This document shows positions 1 through 8,368 of a stretch of DNA of 11,036 nt, piece by piece. The DNA is from Pseudomonadota bacterium. GTDB taxonomy: Bacteria > Pseudomonadota > Alphaproteobacteria > Sphingomonadales > SMXR01. Where the stretch lies: contig JACZYI010000045.1 in the NCBI GenBank assembly GCA_022571175.1, positions 1 to 11,036 of the forward strand, in the 5' to 3' direction. The position numbers were made by a program, and so were the translations under genes. Numbering within the stretch: the first letter of the stretch is position 1; every line of letters begins with the position of its first letter. Under the pieces are notes generated by a model. The model searched no databases. It had not been told where the DNA came from and saw nothing but the letters and a program-made list of their open reading frames with translations.

Positions 1-2
1 CC

Positions 3-533
3 TTTGGTTTGGTCCTGACCCGGCTGGCAGGACTGTCCGACATTCGAGACTCCGGCTCGGGCAATATCGGGGCGACCAATGTTTTGCGAACCGGGCGGAA
101 GGACCTGGCGATTGCCACCTTGTTATTGGACGGAGGCAAGGGAGCGGCGGCGGTTCTACTGGCTGGACGGTATGGCCTTGAAGCTTCGCTGATTGCCGGT
201 TTTGCAGCCTTTATCGGGCATCTTTTTCCCCTCTGGCTCAAATTTCGGGGCGGCAAGGGCGTGGCAACTTTCCTGGGCGTGCTGATAGCTGTTTCCTGGC
301 CGGTCGGTCTAGCCACCAGCCTGACCTGGATGGCAGTTTTGCTGGCCTTCAGATTCTCGGCATTGGCCGGTATTGCAAGTGTATTTCTGGCTCCGCTCTG
401 GGCTTTTTTCATGGCGAGCACGCCCGTATTGGTGCTTGCAGCTGCCATGGCCATATTGGTGATTATGAAGCATCGCGAAAACATCCAGCGGTTGCTCGCG
501 GGGGATGAACCACGCCTTGGAGACAAGAAATAA
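3..533 (+). CDS. plsY: Glycerol-3-phosphate acyltransferase PlsY, 5' end missing
   Basis: PlsY is an integral inner-membrane enzyme. It transfers the acyl group of acyl-phosphate to sn-glycerol 3-phosphate, giving lysophosphatidic acid, the first step of phospholipid synthesis in most bacteria. The visible 176 codons include the family motif GSGNIGATN just after the left edge, the glycine-rich DGGKG motif about 30 residues later, and FRGGKGVAT in the middle. Between and after these lie hydrophobic stretches that fit several membrane helices. PlsY is usually about 200 residues, so roughly the first 20 to 25 (first helix and start codon) lie outside the window. The reading frame is open to the left edge, and the TTG at position 9 is not the start. 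The gene stops 57 bases before dprA and in the same frame; it probably shares that transcript. Identification is secure from the motifs. Confidence 0.95.
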   Translation, partial: FGLVLTRLAGLSDIRDSGSGNIGATNVLRTGRKDLAIATLLLDGGKGAAAVLLAGRYGLEASLIAGFAAFIGHLFPLWLKFRGGKGVATFLGVLIAVSWPVGLATSLTWMAVLLAFRFSALAGIASVFLAPLWAFFMASTPVLVLAAAMAILVIMKHRENIQRLLAGDEPRLGDKK

Positions 534-590
534 CCTTTCAAAGCTCAACCTCCGGTTGACATTCTTTTTTCTACTGTTAAAAAAACAATC

Positions 591-1727
591 ATGGAGTATT
601 CATTGGTCAATAGTCTCAGCGATAGCGAAAAAACAGCACGAATTCGATTGGCGCTCACCCAGAATGTGGGCGCGATTACTTTCCGGGATTTGCTCGCTCG
701 TTTTGGAACAGCGGTAGAAGCGCTGGATTCCCTGCCCCAAATGGCCGCCGCCAGCGGAAGAAAGCATCTGAACATTCCATCGCTCTCCTCGATTGAGCCC
801 AAACTGGACGCGCTTAAAGCCTTCGGCGGGGAGCTGGTGGTGCTGGGTGACAAGAATTACCCCGAAATTCTTGCCGCCACTGATGATGCACCCCCTTTTC
901 TGACGGCTAAAGGACGGCTTGAATTATTGGCAAATGACTCCATTGCGATTGTTGGGGCCAGAAACGCCAGCGCAATGGGTCAGAAATTTTCCCGCATGAT
1001 CGCCAGTGCGCTCGGAAAAGCCGGGCTTGTTATCACCTCCGGTCTTGCCAGAGGCATAGATGGAGCGGCGCACACTGGCGCGCTGGAAACCGGAACCGTA
1101 GCGGTTCTCGGGGGTGGTCTTGATGTTTATTATCCCCCGGAAAATCACGCTCTGCAGGATAAAATATCGGAAACTGGTTTGCTTTTGAGTGAGCATTTTC
1201 TGGGCACCCGCCCGCAGGCCAATCACTTCCCCCGCCGGAACAGAATAATTTCAGGCCTTTCACTGGGTATCATGGTGGTTGAGGCGGCCCTCCGATCGGG
1301 CTCTCTAATCACTGCCCGGCTGGCAGGCGAACAGGGTCGTGATGTGTTTGCGGTCCCGGGCTCACCGCTGGACCCCAGATCAAGCGGTGCCAACAAACTT
1401 ATTCGGGATGGCGCAATTCTGGTCGAATCGGTGGAGGACATTCTGGATGCCATCCAGAATCGGTCCCGCACCACTCCCCATGAAATGAAGGCCCCGGCAT
1501 CAATCTTTGAAGAGAGCAAAAATCCGGACCCGGTCAAGGCCGCTGAAGTAGATGGGGCGCGAAGTATTATTGCCGAATTATTGGCTCCCTCCCCCATCGG
1601 AATCGACGAATTGGTTCAGATCAGCAAACTGCCATCTGCAATCGTAATGCATGTGATTTTGGAGCTGGAATTGGCAGGAACAGCCGCGCGGCATGCTGGG
1701 GGCAAGGTCTCGCTAAAAGACATCTAA
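591..1727 (+). CDS. dprA: DNA-processing protein DprA (Smf)
   Basis: DprA binds incoming single-stranded DNA in the cytoplasm and loads RecA on it during natural transformation. It is also kept in many species not known to be competent. The 378-residue product has the full layout: an N-terminal helical, SAM-like region (about 1-75), the Rossmann-like core (about 80-290), and a C-terminal winged-helix region (about 320-378). In the core I see GARNAS (122-127), SGLARGID (150-157), FPRRNRIISGLS (213-224), SGSLITARLAG (236-246) and AVPGS (254-258), all characteristic of the family. ATG 591 is the first usable start after the plsY stop, which is in the same frame. It has no Shine-Dalgarno sequence: the preceding bases are an A-rich run. 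Co-transcription from plsY is likely. Whether this organism is competent cannot be judged from the window. Confidence 0.95.
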   Translation: MEYSLVNSLSDSEKTARIRLALTQNVGAITFRDLLARFGTAVEALDSLPQMAAASGRKHLNIPSLSSIEPKLDALKAFGGELVVLGDKNYPEILAATDDAPPFLTAKGRLELLANDSIAIVGARNASAMGQKFSRMIASALGKAGLVITSGLARGIDGAAHTGALETGTVAVLGGGLDVYYPPENHALQDKISETGLLLSEHFLGTRPQANHFPRRNRIISGLSLGIMVVEAALRSGSLITARLAGEQGRDVFAVPGSPLDPRSSGANKLIRDGAILVESVEDILDAIQNRSRTTPHEMKAPASIFEESKNPDPVKAAEVDGARSIIAELLAPSPIGIDELVQISKLPSAIVMHVILELELAGTAARHAGGKVSLKDI

Positions 1728-1813
1728 TTTTCAAAATACGTTGCAATCTGGAAAAGTCTCGCTTAGGTGATTGGTCCGAGCAAAGCTAAAATCATGGAAA
1801 GAGCAGCAATATC

Positions 1814-4366
1814 ATGAAAGTGGTTATTGTCGAATCGCCAGCCAAGGCCAAGACCATAAACAAATACCTGGGGCCCGATTTCAAGGTTCTGGCCAGCTAT
1901 GGTCATGTGCGCGACCTGCCATCCAAAAATGGCTCGGTAAAGCCCGATGATGATTTTTCCATGGTTTGGGAAAGCGATAACAAAAGCAAAAAACGACTGA
2001 ACGAGATCGCGATTGCCGTCAAATCCGCCGAGAAATTATATCTGGCTACGGACCCTGACCGTGAAGGGGAAGCTATCTCCTGGCATGTTCTGCAAATCCT
2101 CAAGGACAAAAAAGTGCTGGACAATGTGGAGGTCAAACGGGTGGCTTTCAACCAGATCACCAAATCTGCAGTGTTGAAAGCCATGGCCGAACCCCGCGAG
2201 ATCGATCACCGGCTTGTGGATGCCTATCTGGCTCGGCGCGCACTCGACTATCTGGTGGGTTTTACCCTGTCGCCTCTCTTATGGCGAAAATTACCCGGAT
2301 CGCGCTCGGCCGGCCGGGTGCAATCGGTGGCTCTTCGAATTATCTGCAATCGGGAACGGGAAATTGAAACCTTTGATCCCCAGGAATATTGGCAACTGAC
2401 AGCTGATCTCGTATCTCCCGAGGGCGAGCAATTTCAGGCGCGCCTCACATCCTTTGAAGGCAAGCGCATCCAGAGGAAAGACATTCCCGACAAGCATAGG
2501 GCTGATCGTGCGTTGGCGGCGTTGCGCGAGGGTAATTTCAGCATCACTTCAATCGAGAGCAAACCAACAAAACGGAACCCGCAACCCCCCTTCATCACTT
2601 CAACGCTTCAACAGGAAGCGGCGCGCAAACTCGGTATGAGTGCGCGCCAGACCATGCAAACTGCACAAGCTCTCTATGAGGGAAAATCCATCGATGGTGA
2701 GACCGTGGGTCTGATTACCTATATGCGGACCGATGGCGTGACCATGGCACCGGAAGCTGTGAACCAGGCACGCAAGCTTATCTCTGAGCGTTATGGACCA
2801 CGTTTTGTTCCTGATGTTCCCAGACTGTATAAATCAAAAGTCAAAAATGCCCAGGAAGCCCACGAAGCAATCCGCCCCACCAACCTGAGCCGACATCCCA
2901 AGGACATTGCCCGGGCGCTGAGTTCTGATGAAGAACGGCTTTATGACCTGATTTGGAAACGCACCATTGCCAGTCAAATGGCTACCGCCATCATTGAAAA
3001 AACCACCGTGGAGATTGCCAACCCCGAGGGCAGCGTAGGCCTGCGTGCTAACGGGCAAGTTATTCAGTTTGAAGGGTTTTTCAAACTTTATAGCGAGGGT
3101 CGTGATGATGAAAAAGAAGAGGATGAGCGCCGCCTTCCAAAGCTGAACCAAGGAGCAAGTCTGGAACTGAAAGACAGCAGTGCCAGCCAGCACTTTACCG
3201 AACCGCCGCCGCGTTATACCGAGGCCTCGCTGGTGAAAAAATTGGAAGAGCTTGGCATTGGACGCCCCTCCACATTTGCCTCCACACTCTCGACCCTTCG
3301 CGATCGAAATTATGTACATATGATCCGCAACCGTTTTCATCCTGAAGACAAAGGGCAAATCGTTACGGCCTTCCTCGAATCTTTTTTTGGTCGTTATGTG
3401 GAATATGATTTTACCGCTAATCTGGAGCGGCAGCTCGACCAGATTTCCGCCGGGGAACTTGGCTGGAAAGAGGCGCTTCGGGAGTTTTGGGGCGAATTCA
3501 ACGCTAAAGTAGAAGAAATTGCCGACATCAGAAATTCGGTCATTCTGGAAAGTCTGAATGACTATCTGGGCCATCACCTGTTTCACGCCGAAGAAGAAGG
3601 GGCAGACCCCAGAAAATGTCCCGATTGCGGAGATGAAAAGCAAGGCCGACTGAGCTTGAAAGTGGGACGCTACGGAGCCTTTATTGGTTGCTCAAATTAT
3701 CCTGATTGCCGCTTTACGCGGAAACTGGATGGAGCCAAAAACGCCAACGACCAAAATGGTGCAGCCGATAGCATTGAACTTGGCATGGACCCCGAGACCG
3801 GTGAAATGGTCACCCGCCGCACGGGTCGTTTTGGTCTTTATGTGCAACTGGGTGAAGGCAAGGACAAGGAAAAACCCAAGCGGTCCACCATCCCCAAGGA
3901 TATGGAACCAGAGGACGTTGACATGGAACAAGCCATGGCACTGCTTTCACTCCCTCGTGAGCTGGGCAACCACCCGGAGACCGGCAAAATGATCATGGCT
4001 GCGATCGGTCGCTATGGTCCCTATCTGGCCCATGACGGGGCTTTCGGCAAGCTCCAGTCTACGGAAGAGGTCTTTAGCGTGGGTTTGAACCGGGCCGTGA
4101 CCATCCTGGCAGAAAGCAAGGCGCGCAAAGGCGGGCCGCAGGAACTTAGGCAATTAGGGGACCACCCGGATGATGGTGAGACCATCCGTGTCATGAGTGG
4201 TCGCTATGGGCCCTACGTTAAGCATGGCAAGATCAATGCCACCATTCCCAACGGACTGGACCCCGACACAATCTCGCTTGAAGCTGCGCTGGAATTGATA
4301 AAAACCAAACAGGCAAAGGGATCCGGCAAAAAAAGGCCCGCAAAAAAGAAGCGCAAGAAAAAATAG
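1814..4366 (+). CDS. topA: DNA topoisomerase I (type IA)
   Basis: TopA relaxes negative supercoils by cutting one strand, passing the other and resealing. The 850-residue product begins with the TOPRIM domain (MKVVIVESPAKAKTI; acidic residues E7, D80, D82, E84 in TDPDREGE). SAGRVQ follows at 165-170, and the active-site segment GLITYMRTDG has nucleophile Tyr303 with Arg305 beside it. EAHEAIRPT (348-356) and GIGRPST (481-487) are further type IA signatures. After the core comes one four-cysteine zinc finger (Cys602, 605, 626, 632), then three repeats without cysteines marked by GRFGLYV (671-677), GRYGPYL (732-738) and GRYGPYV (797-803). The tail ends in a lysine/arginine-rich stretch (838-850). 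GGAAAGAG at 1796-1803 is a fair ribosome binding site for ATG 1814. The gene lies 86 bases after dprA and 41 before rnr. Residue numbers run close to those of E. coli TopA (Tyr319), so the call is secure. Confidence 0.97.
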   Translation: MKVVIVESPAKAKTINKYLGPDFKVLASYGHVRDLPSKNGSVKPDDDFSMVWESDNKSKKRLNEIAIAVKSAEKLYLATDPDREGEAISWHVLQILKDKKVLDNVEVKRVAFNQITKSAVLKAMAEPREIDHRLVDAYLARRALDYLVGFTLSPLLWRKLPGSRSAGRVQSVALRIICNREREIETFDPQEYWQLTADLVSPEGEQFQARLTSFEGKRIQRKDIPDKHRADRALAALREGNFSITSIESKPTKRNPQPPFITSTLQQEAARKLGMSARQTMQTAQALYEGKSIDGETVGLITYMRTDGVTMAPEAVNQARKLISERYGPRFVPDVPRLYKSKVKNAQEAHEAIRPTNLSRHPKDIARALSSDEERLYDLIWKRTIASQMATAIIEKTTVEIANPEGSVGLRANGQVIQFEGFFKLYSEGRDDEKEEDERRLPKLNQGASLELKDSSASQHFTEPPPRYTEASLVKKLEELGIGRPSTFASTLSTLRDRNYVHMIRNRFHPEDKGQIVTAFLESFFGRYVEYDFTANLERQLDQISAGELGWKEALREFWGEFNAKVEEIADIRNSVILESLNDYLGHHLFHAEEEGADPRKCPDCGDEKQGRLSLKVGRYGAFIGCSNYPDCRFTRKLDGAKNANDQNGAADSIELGMDPETGEMVTRRTGRFGLYVQLGEGKDKEKPKRSTIPKDMEPEDVDMEQAMALLSLPRELGNHPETGKMIMAAIGRYGPYLAHDGAFGKLQSTEEVFSVGLNRAVTILAESKARKGGPQELRQLGDHPDDGETIRVMSGRYGPYVKHGKINATIPNGLDPDTISLEAALELIKTKQAKGSGKKRPAKKKRKKK

Positions 4367-4396
4367 CCCGATCTGCCCATCCTCCCCACACGAACC

Positions 4397-4400
4397 GGAG
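4397..4400 (+). promoter_or_regulatory. Ribosome binding site fixing the TTG start of rnr
   Basis: GGAG sits seven bases before TTG 4408. It supports TTG as the true start: the next in-frame ATG (about 4567) would remove the N-terminal helix-turn-helix segment that is conserved in RNase R. Confidence 0.6.
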
Positions 4401-4407
4401 CCAGACC

Positions 4408-6675
4408 TTGGCCCACCATAAGAAAAAATCTCAATCCCCCTTTCCCGAGGCCCAGGAAATTCTCACCTATCTGGGCGAGGGAAGCGGTGCCAGCAAACGC
4501 GATATTGCGCGCGCCTTCCATATCAGAGACGATGATCCCGCTCACTTAAAAGCCCTGCTGCGCACCATGATTGAGGAGGGCCTTATCATCCGTGATATTG
4601 ATAAACGCCTGCGACTGCCCGAGAGCTTGCCCCCGGTTCTGGTGGTCGAAGTCAAGGGCGTGGATGCTATGGGCGACCTGTTGGCAAAGCCCGTCAACAT
4701 GGCCAATAAGGCCGAGGAGCACCGCATTTATATTGACCCCGGACGCAAACGCCAACTGCGTGTCCTGGGCGCAGGAGACAGAGCACTGGTGCGGCTGAAG
4801 GAAAATCGGGACGAGGATGGCCTTTATTATGATGCCCAGGTGATAAAAGTCCTGGACGCTGCACCCACATCCATCATTGGTGTCTATTCCGGCACCAGCA
4901 AGGGAGGCCGGATCAGGTCTTCAAACCGCCGGGATAAAAAAGATTTTCTGGTTGAAGCCAGCGATGCCATGACTGCAAAACATGGTGATCTGGTAATGGC
5001 TGAGCCGCTTCCTTTCCGCACCCGCAAAGCCCTGGGACTACCTCGGGCGAAAATCACTGAAATTCTGGGAAGCCTGAAAGAACCTCGCTCGATCAGCCTT
5101 ATCGCCATTCACAATCATGACATTCCGTTTGAATTTCCACGGGAGGTATTGTCCGAGGCGTCCAGTCTTGCCGGATTGCCCAACGATGATCGCCAGGATT
5201 TGACCCAAATCCCTTTTGTCACAATCGACCCGGCTGACGCGCGCGATCACGACGATGCGGTAGCGGCCATCAAGGATGGTGACGGCTGGAGAATTCTGGT
5301 GGCGATTGCTGATGTAGCATTTTATGTGCGCCCCGGCAGTGCCTTGGATACGGAAGCCCGGCTCCGGGGAAATAGTTGCTATTTTCCAGACCGGGTGGTT
5401 CCCATGTTGCCGGATGTGCTCTCCAACGACACATGTTCGCTGGTGGAGGGCAAGAATCGTCCGGTGATGGTCATGGATGCCCGTATCGACAAAAACGGCA
5501 TCAAGAGCTCCCATAAATTTTACCGTGCCATCATCAATAGCCATGGGTTTTTGAGTTATGGAGAAACCCAGGAGGCCTCCGAAGGGCGTTATAGCCAAAA
5601 GACCAAAGCTCTGGCAAAAAGCGTTATTAAGCCCCTGTATGGCGCCTATCAGGCCCTGAAAATAGCGCGCGATGCCCGCCAGCCGCTAAACCTTGACTTA
5701 CCCGAACGGCGGATTGAACTATCAGACGCGGGCAAGGTGACCAGGGTCTCACTCAGAGAGAGACTGGAGTCTCACAGACTGATTGAGGACTTTATGATCC
5801 TTGCCAATATTGCTGCGGGCGAGACTCTGGAAGCCAGGTCTGAGCCCTGCATGTACCGGGTGCATGAAGAGCCGTCCCTGAGCAAGCTGGAGGAATTGCG
5901 CGAGTTTCTGAAAAGTCTGGATTTAAGCCTGCCGAAGGGACAGGTCATTCGCCCTGCCAATTTCAACCAGATACTACAAAAAGCCAAGCAGTCACCTTAT
6001 GCGGATTTGGTCAGTGATGTGGTCCTGAAAAGCCAAATGGCTGCCTACTATTCGCCCAATAATCCGGGACATTTTGGACTGGCCCTGCCCCGTTACGCGC
6101 ATTTTACTTCTCCCATTCGCCGCTATGCTGATCTGGTTGTGCATCGTGCCTTGATCCGGGCGCTCAGGCTTGGGGAAGGTGGTTTGGACCATGAAGATCA
6201 TCAATGGTTTGTGGAGACCGGGGAAATGATCTCCGCCACCGAACGGCGCGCCATGTTGGCCGAGCGCGATTCCAATGATCGCTATTATGCCGCTTATCTT
6301 GAAGACAAAATCGGCGAGGTTTTTGAGGCAAGGATTTCGGGTGTAACCCGCTTCGGGCTTTTCGTCCGACTAGAGCCAACCGGTGCGGATGGCCTTATTC
6401 CCATGCGGAGTTTGCATCATGATTATTTCCATCACGACGAAAAACATCATCTCCTGCGGGGTGAGAGAACCGGCATCACTTACCGTCTGGCGGACAGGAT
6501 AAAAGCCAAATTGCTCGAAGCGGACCAGATTACCGGAAGCTTGAGGCTTGAGTTGGTAGACGATACTGCCAATTCGGAAGATTCGCGAAGGAAACACTCC
6601 AAATCCCGAGGCAAAATCCAAAAATACCGGAAACGAAGAAAAGCATCCCGGGCGTACAGATCGAAGCGGAGATGA
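4408..6675 (+). CDS. rnr: Ribonuclease R (RNB family 3'-5' exoribonuclease)
   Basis: RNase R degrades structured RNA processively from the 3' end and takes part in rRNA quality control, mRNA turnover and trans-translation. The 755-residue product starts with a basic stretch and a winged-helix segment (about 14-65, including KRDIARAF). Cold-shock-type RNA-binding domains follow (about 75-230), then the RNB catalytic domain. In the latter, DPADARDHDDA carries the metal ligands D274, D280, D282 and D283, with YFPDRVVPMLP about 55 residues on and HFTSPIRRYADLVVHR at 565-580. An S1 domain (about 636-715, GVTRFGLFVRL) and a Lys/Arg-rich tail (about 720-755) complete the RNase R architecture; the basic tail and N-terminal segment distinguish it from RNase II. 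The start is TTG 4408 with GGAG seven bases ahead. It lies 41 bases after topA, so the two are probably co-transcribed. Confidence 0.96.
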   Translation: MAHHKKKSQSPFPEAQEILTYLGEGSGASKRDIARAFHIRDDDPAHLKALLRTMIEEGLIIRDIDKRLRLPESLPPVLVVEVKGVDAMGDLLAKPVNMANKAEEHRIYIDPGRKRQLRVLGAGDRALVRLKENRDEDGLYYDAQVIKVLDAAPTSIIGVYSGTSKGGRIRSSNRRDKKDFLVEASDAMTAKHGDLVMAEPLPFRTRKALGLPRAKITEILGSLKEPRSISLIAIHNHDIPFEFPREVLSEASSLAGLPNDDRQDLTQIPFVTIDPADARDHDDAVAAIKDGDGWRILVAIADVAFYVRPGSALDTEARLRGNSCYFPDRVVPMLPDVLSNDTCSLVEGKNRPVMVMDARIDKNGIKSSHKFYRAIINSHGFLSYGETQEASEGRYSQKTKALAKSVIKPLYGAYQALKIARDARQPLNLDLPERRIELSDAGKVTRVSLRERLESHRLIEDFMILANIAAGETLEARSEPCMYRVHEEPSLSKLEELREFLKSLDLSLPKGQVIRPANFNQILQKAKQSPYADLVSDVVLKSQMAAYYSPNNPGHFGLALPRYAHFTSPIRRYADLVVHRALIRALRLGEGGLDHEDHQWFVETGEMISATERRAMLAERDSNDRYYAAYLEDKIGEVFEARISGVTRFGLFVRLEPTGADGLIPMRSLHHDYFHHDEKHHLLRGERTGITYRLADRIKAKLLEADQITGSLRLELVDDTANSEDSRRKHSKSRGKIQKYRKRRKASRAYRSKRR

Positions 6676-6687
6676 ATAAGGTTTGGC

Positions 6688-6715
6688 TTGACTTCCATGA
6701 AGCGGCCAGTATGGT
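6688..6715 (+). promoter_or_regulatory. Probable housekeeping promoter of rpmG
   Basis: TTGACT (6688-6693, five of six matches to the -35 consensus, preceded by C as is common in alphaproteobacteria) and TATGGT (6710-6715, four of six to the -10) are 16 bases apart in the 70-base gap after rnr. A start near 6722 would give a leader of about 24 bases containing the GGAG at 6735-6738. This suggests L33 is made independently of the upstream genes. It is a reading by eye. Confidence 0.5.
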
Positions 6716-6745
6716 TCCGGCGCTAATTCAAATTGGAGCGACAGC

Positions 6746-6913
6746 ATGGCAAAATCGGCCACAATCAAAATCAAACTCGTCAGCAGCGCGAACACGGGTT
6801 ATTATTATGTGACCAGGAAAAATCCACGCGTCATGACCGAGAAAATGATCAAGCGGAAATATGACCCGGTGGTGCGCAAGCATGTGGATTTTAAGGAATC
6901 AAAGATCAAATAG
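6746..6913 (+). CDS. rpmG: 50S ribosomal protein L33, zinc-free form
   Basis: The 55-residue product begins MAKSATIKIKLVSSA and continues with GYYYVTRKNPR, MTEKMIKRKYDP and a final VDFKESKIK. This matches bacterial L33, a small basic protein of the large ribosomal subunit near the tRNA exit site. It has no cysteine, so it is the C-minus form without the CXXC zinc pairs found in some paralogues; its expression should not depend on zinc status. GGAG at 6735-6738 lies seven bases before the ATG. The gene sits 70 bases after rnr with its own probable promoter, and a terminator stem begins directly after the TAG stop. Its length is typical for the family. Confidence 0.95.
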   Translation: MAKSATIKIKLVSSANTGYYYVTRKNPRVMTEKMIKRKYDPVVRKHVDFKESKIK

Positions 6914-6977
6914 CTGACCAATCATCCCGGCAAAACCGGGACCCCCGCAAAACTGGCCTCCTGGTCAGTTTTTTTTG
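6914..6977 (+). terminator. Intrinsic terminator after rpmG, possibly bidirectional
   Basis: The core is AACTGGCC (6951-6958), loop TCCT, GGTCAGTT (6963-6970), followed by a run of eight T that overlaps the end of the stem (6969-6976). With the flanking A bases the stem reaches ten pairs, with one G-T pair. A smaller hairpin, TCCCGG-CAAAA-CCGGGA (6925-6941), lies before it. CTGACCA (6914-6920), right after the rpmG stop, is also a perfect complement of TGGTCAG (6962-6968), so a second fold ending at the same T-run is possible. Read on the reverse strand, the same stem is followed by only four T, so it could weakly end pleD transcription as well. Confidence 0.85.
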
Positions 6978-6991
6978 TCTCACCAGCATAC

Positions 6992-8362
6992 TTATTGAGC
7001 GGTTTCGACCCTGTTCTTTCCCGCGTGTTTTGCGGCATAGAGCGCGGTATCGGCTCGCTCCATCATATCTTCAGGACTGGGGTTCTTGCCATCGTGAAGT
7101 TCGGCCAGCCCACCGCTGGTAGTGATGCTCACCGGGCTTTTTTGATTGGAAATGGCTATAGCAGACTCTGCTATGCTCACTAACAGTCGTTCCGAGATTA
7201 CCAGAGCATCCTCTATTTTGGTATCGGGCATAATAACCACGAATTCCTCACCGCCACACCGCGCCGCCAAGTCTACACCCCTGATATTTCGGGCAATGCG
7301 GTTTGCAAACTCGTGCAATACTTCGTCGCCAGCGGCATGACCGTAGGTATCGTTGACAATTTTGAAATCGTCAATATCAAGCATGAGCAGGCAAAGAGGT
7401 TTGAAATTCATGATTGCCGCTTTGACCAGAGTATCCAGATGGCTGGTCATATAGTGACGATTGTAAAGCCCGGTTATGGCATCGGTAGTCGCCAATTTCA
7501 TGGAGAGGTGCAGATTTTCGCGCAATTGGTCGGCGAAGCGCTTTCGCCTGAGCTGCGTTTTCACACGGGCCTGAAGTTCCATCGCTTCGGGCGGTCTCAC
7601 CAAATAGTCATTCACACCCATTTCCAGCGCGCGAACCAGGCTCCGGGTGTCGTCTTCTTCCACCAGCGCCAGAATTGGCAACTGCCGGGTTGCCTCCACC
7701 GAACGAAGCTGAGACACGATGCGAAGACCATCAATATTTTGCAGAGAAAGGGAGACGATAACCAGGTCAATACTGCGCTGCTTGGCAATGTCCGCAGTCT
7801 TTTGACTTCCCTCGTCCAGGCAAAGTTTTCCGACCCCGCTCAGGGCTTCTTCCATATTTTTCCGGGTCCGCTCATGATCCTCCACCAGAAGAATATTGGT
7901 GGTTGACGGGTCAAGCTCAATTTCTGTTTCCGTCCCCTCACCGCCAAAAGTAACCTGAGTTGCTTCCCGATTGCGATATTCATCCATGGTCACTTTCAGA
8001 CGCACGAGCGAGCGAACCCGTGCCAGTAATGCCATGTCTTTCACCGGTTTGGTCAAAAAATCATCGGCGCCTGCTTCCAGGCCCATCACGCGATCAGACT
8101 GCTGGTCAAGGGCGGTGACCATAACGATAGGAATATGGGCGGTGGCAGGATCGGCTCTGATCCGGCGGCAGACTTCAAAGCCATCCATTTCTGGCATCAT
8201 CACATCAAGCAATACGATGTCCGGGAGTTCGCGACGCACCAACTCAAGAGCCTCAGCACCGGAGGTTGCGGTTAAAACATCAAAATATTCGGCTGAAAGC
8301 TTGGCTTCCAGCAGTTTGACGTTCGGGAGAATGTCATCCACAACAAGGACCCTGGCCGTCAT
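6992..8362 (-). CDS. pleD: PleD-type diguanylate cyclase response regulator (REC-REC-GGDEF)
   Basis: PleD makes cyclic di-GMP from two GTP. In Caulobacter it is activated by phosphorylation and drives the swarmer-to-stalked transition. The 456-residue product has a first receiver (1-120) with acidic D9/D10, phosphoacceptor D53 (LLDVMMPEMDG) and K105 (TKP). A second receiver (about 155-272) is degenerate: Ser204 stands where the phosphorylated Asp would be, as expected of the PleD adaptor domain used in dimerisation. The GGDEF domain (about 285-456) has an intact GGEEF active site at 370-374 and, five residues ahead, RGVD (361-364), the inhibitory I-site RxxD, so product feedback is likely. 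DxLTGLYNRH-type and MLDIDDFKIVND segments are present. The start lies six bases after the divK stop, with AGGG just upstream, so it forms an operon with divK. The gene converges on rpmG. Confidence 0.95.
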   Translation of the reverse strand: MTARVLVVDDILPNVKLLEAKLSAEYFDVLTATSGAEALELVRRELPDIVLLDVMMPEMDGFEVCRRIRADPATAHIPIVMVTALDQQSDRVMGLEAGADDFLTKPVKDMALLARVRSLVRLKVTMDEYRNREATQVTFGGEGTETEIELDPSTTNILLVEDHERTRKNMEEALSGVGKLCLDEGSQKTADIAKQRSIDLVIVSLSLQNIDGLRIVSQLRSVEATRQLPILALVEEDDTRSLVRALEMGVNDYLVRPPEAMELQARVKTQLRRKRFADQLRENLHLSMKLATTDAITGLYNRHYMTSHLDTLVKAAIMNFKPLCLLMLDIDDFKIVNDTYGHAAGDEVLHEFANRIARNIRGVDLAARCGGEEFVVIMPDTKIEDALVISERLLVSIAESAIAISNQKSPVSITTSGGLAELHDGKNPSPEDMMERADTALYAAKHAGKNRVETAQ

Positions 8363-8368
8363 ATGACC

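Noticed and set aside
1728..1813. A promoter in the dprA-topA gap
   Set aside because: TTGCAA (1741-1746) with TTAGGT (1763-1768) is too poor a match to call; read-through from dprA is as likely.
2834..3643. A 269-codon ORF on the reverse strand within topA
   Set aside because: It is the complement of conserved TopA sequence, with no recognisable domain and no start signal; long antisense frames are common in such genes.
5038..5598. A 186-codon reverse ORF within rnr
   Set aside because: It overlaps the catalytic RNB domain in antisense and shows no family features.
7313..7906. A 197-codon forward ORF opposite pleD
   Set aside because: It is antisense to the GGDEF and second receiver domains, which are clearly conserved in the pleD frame.
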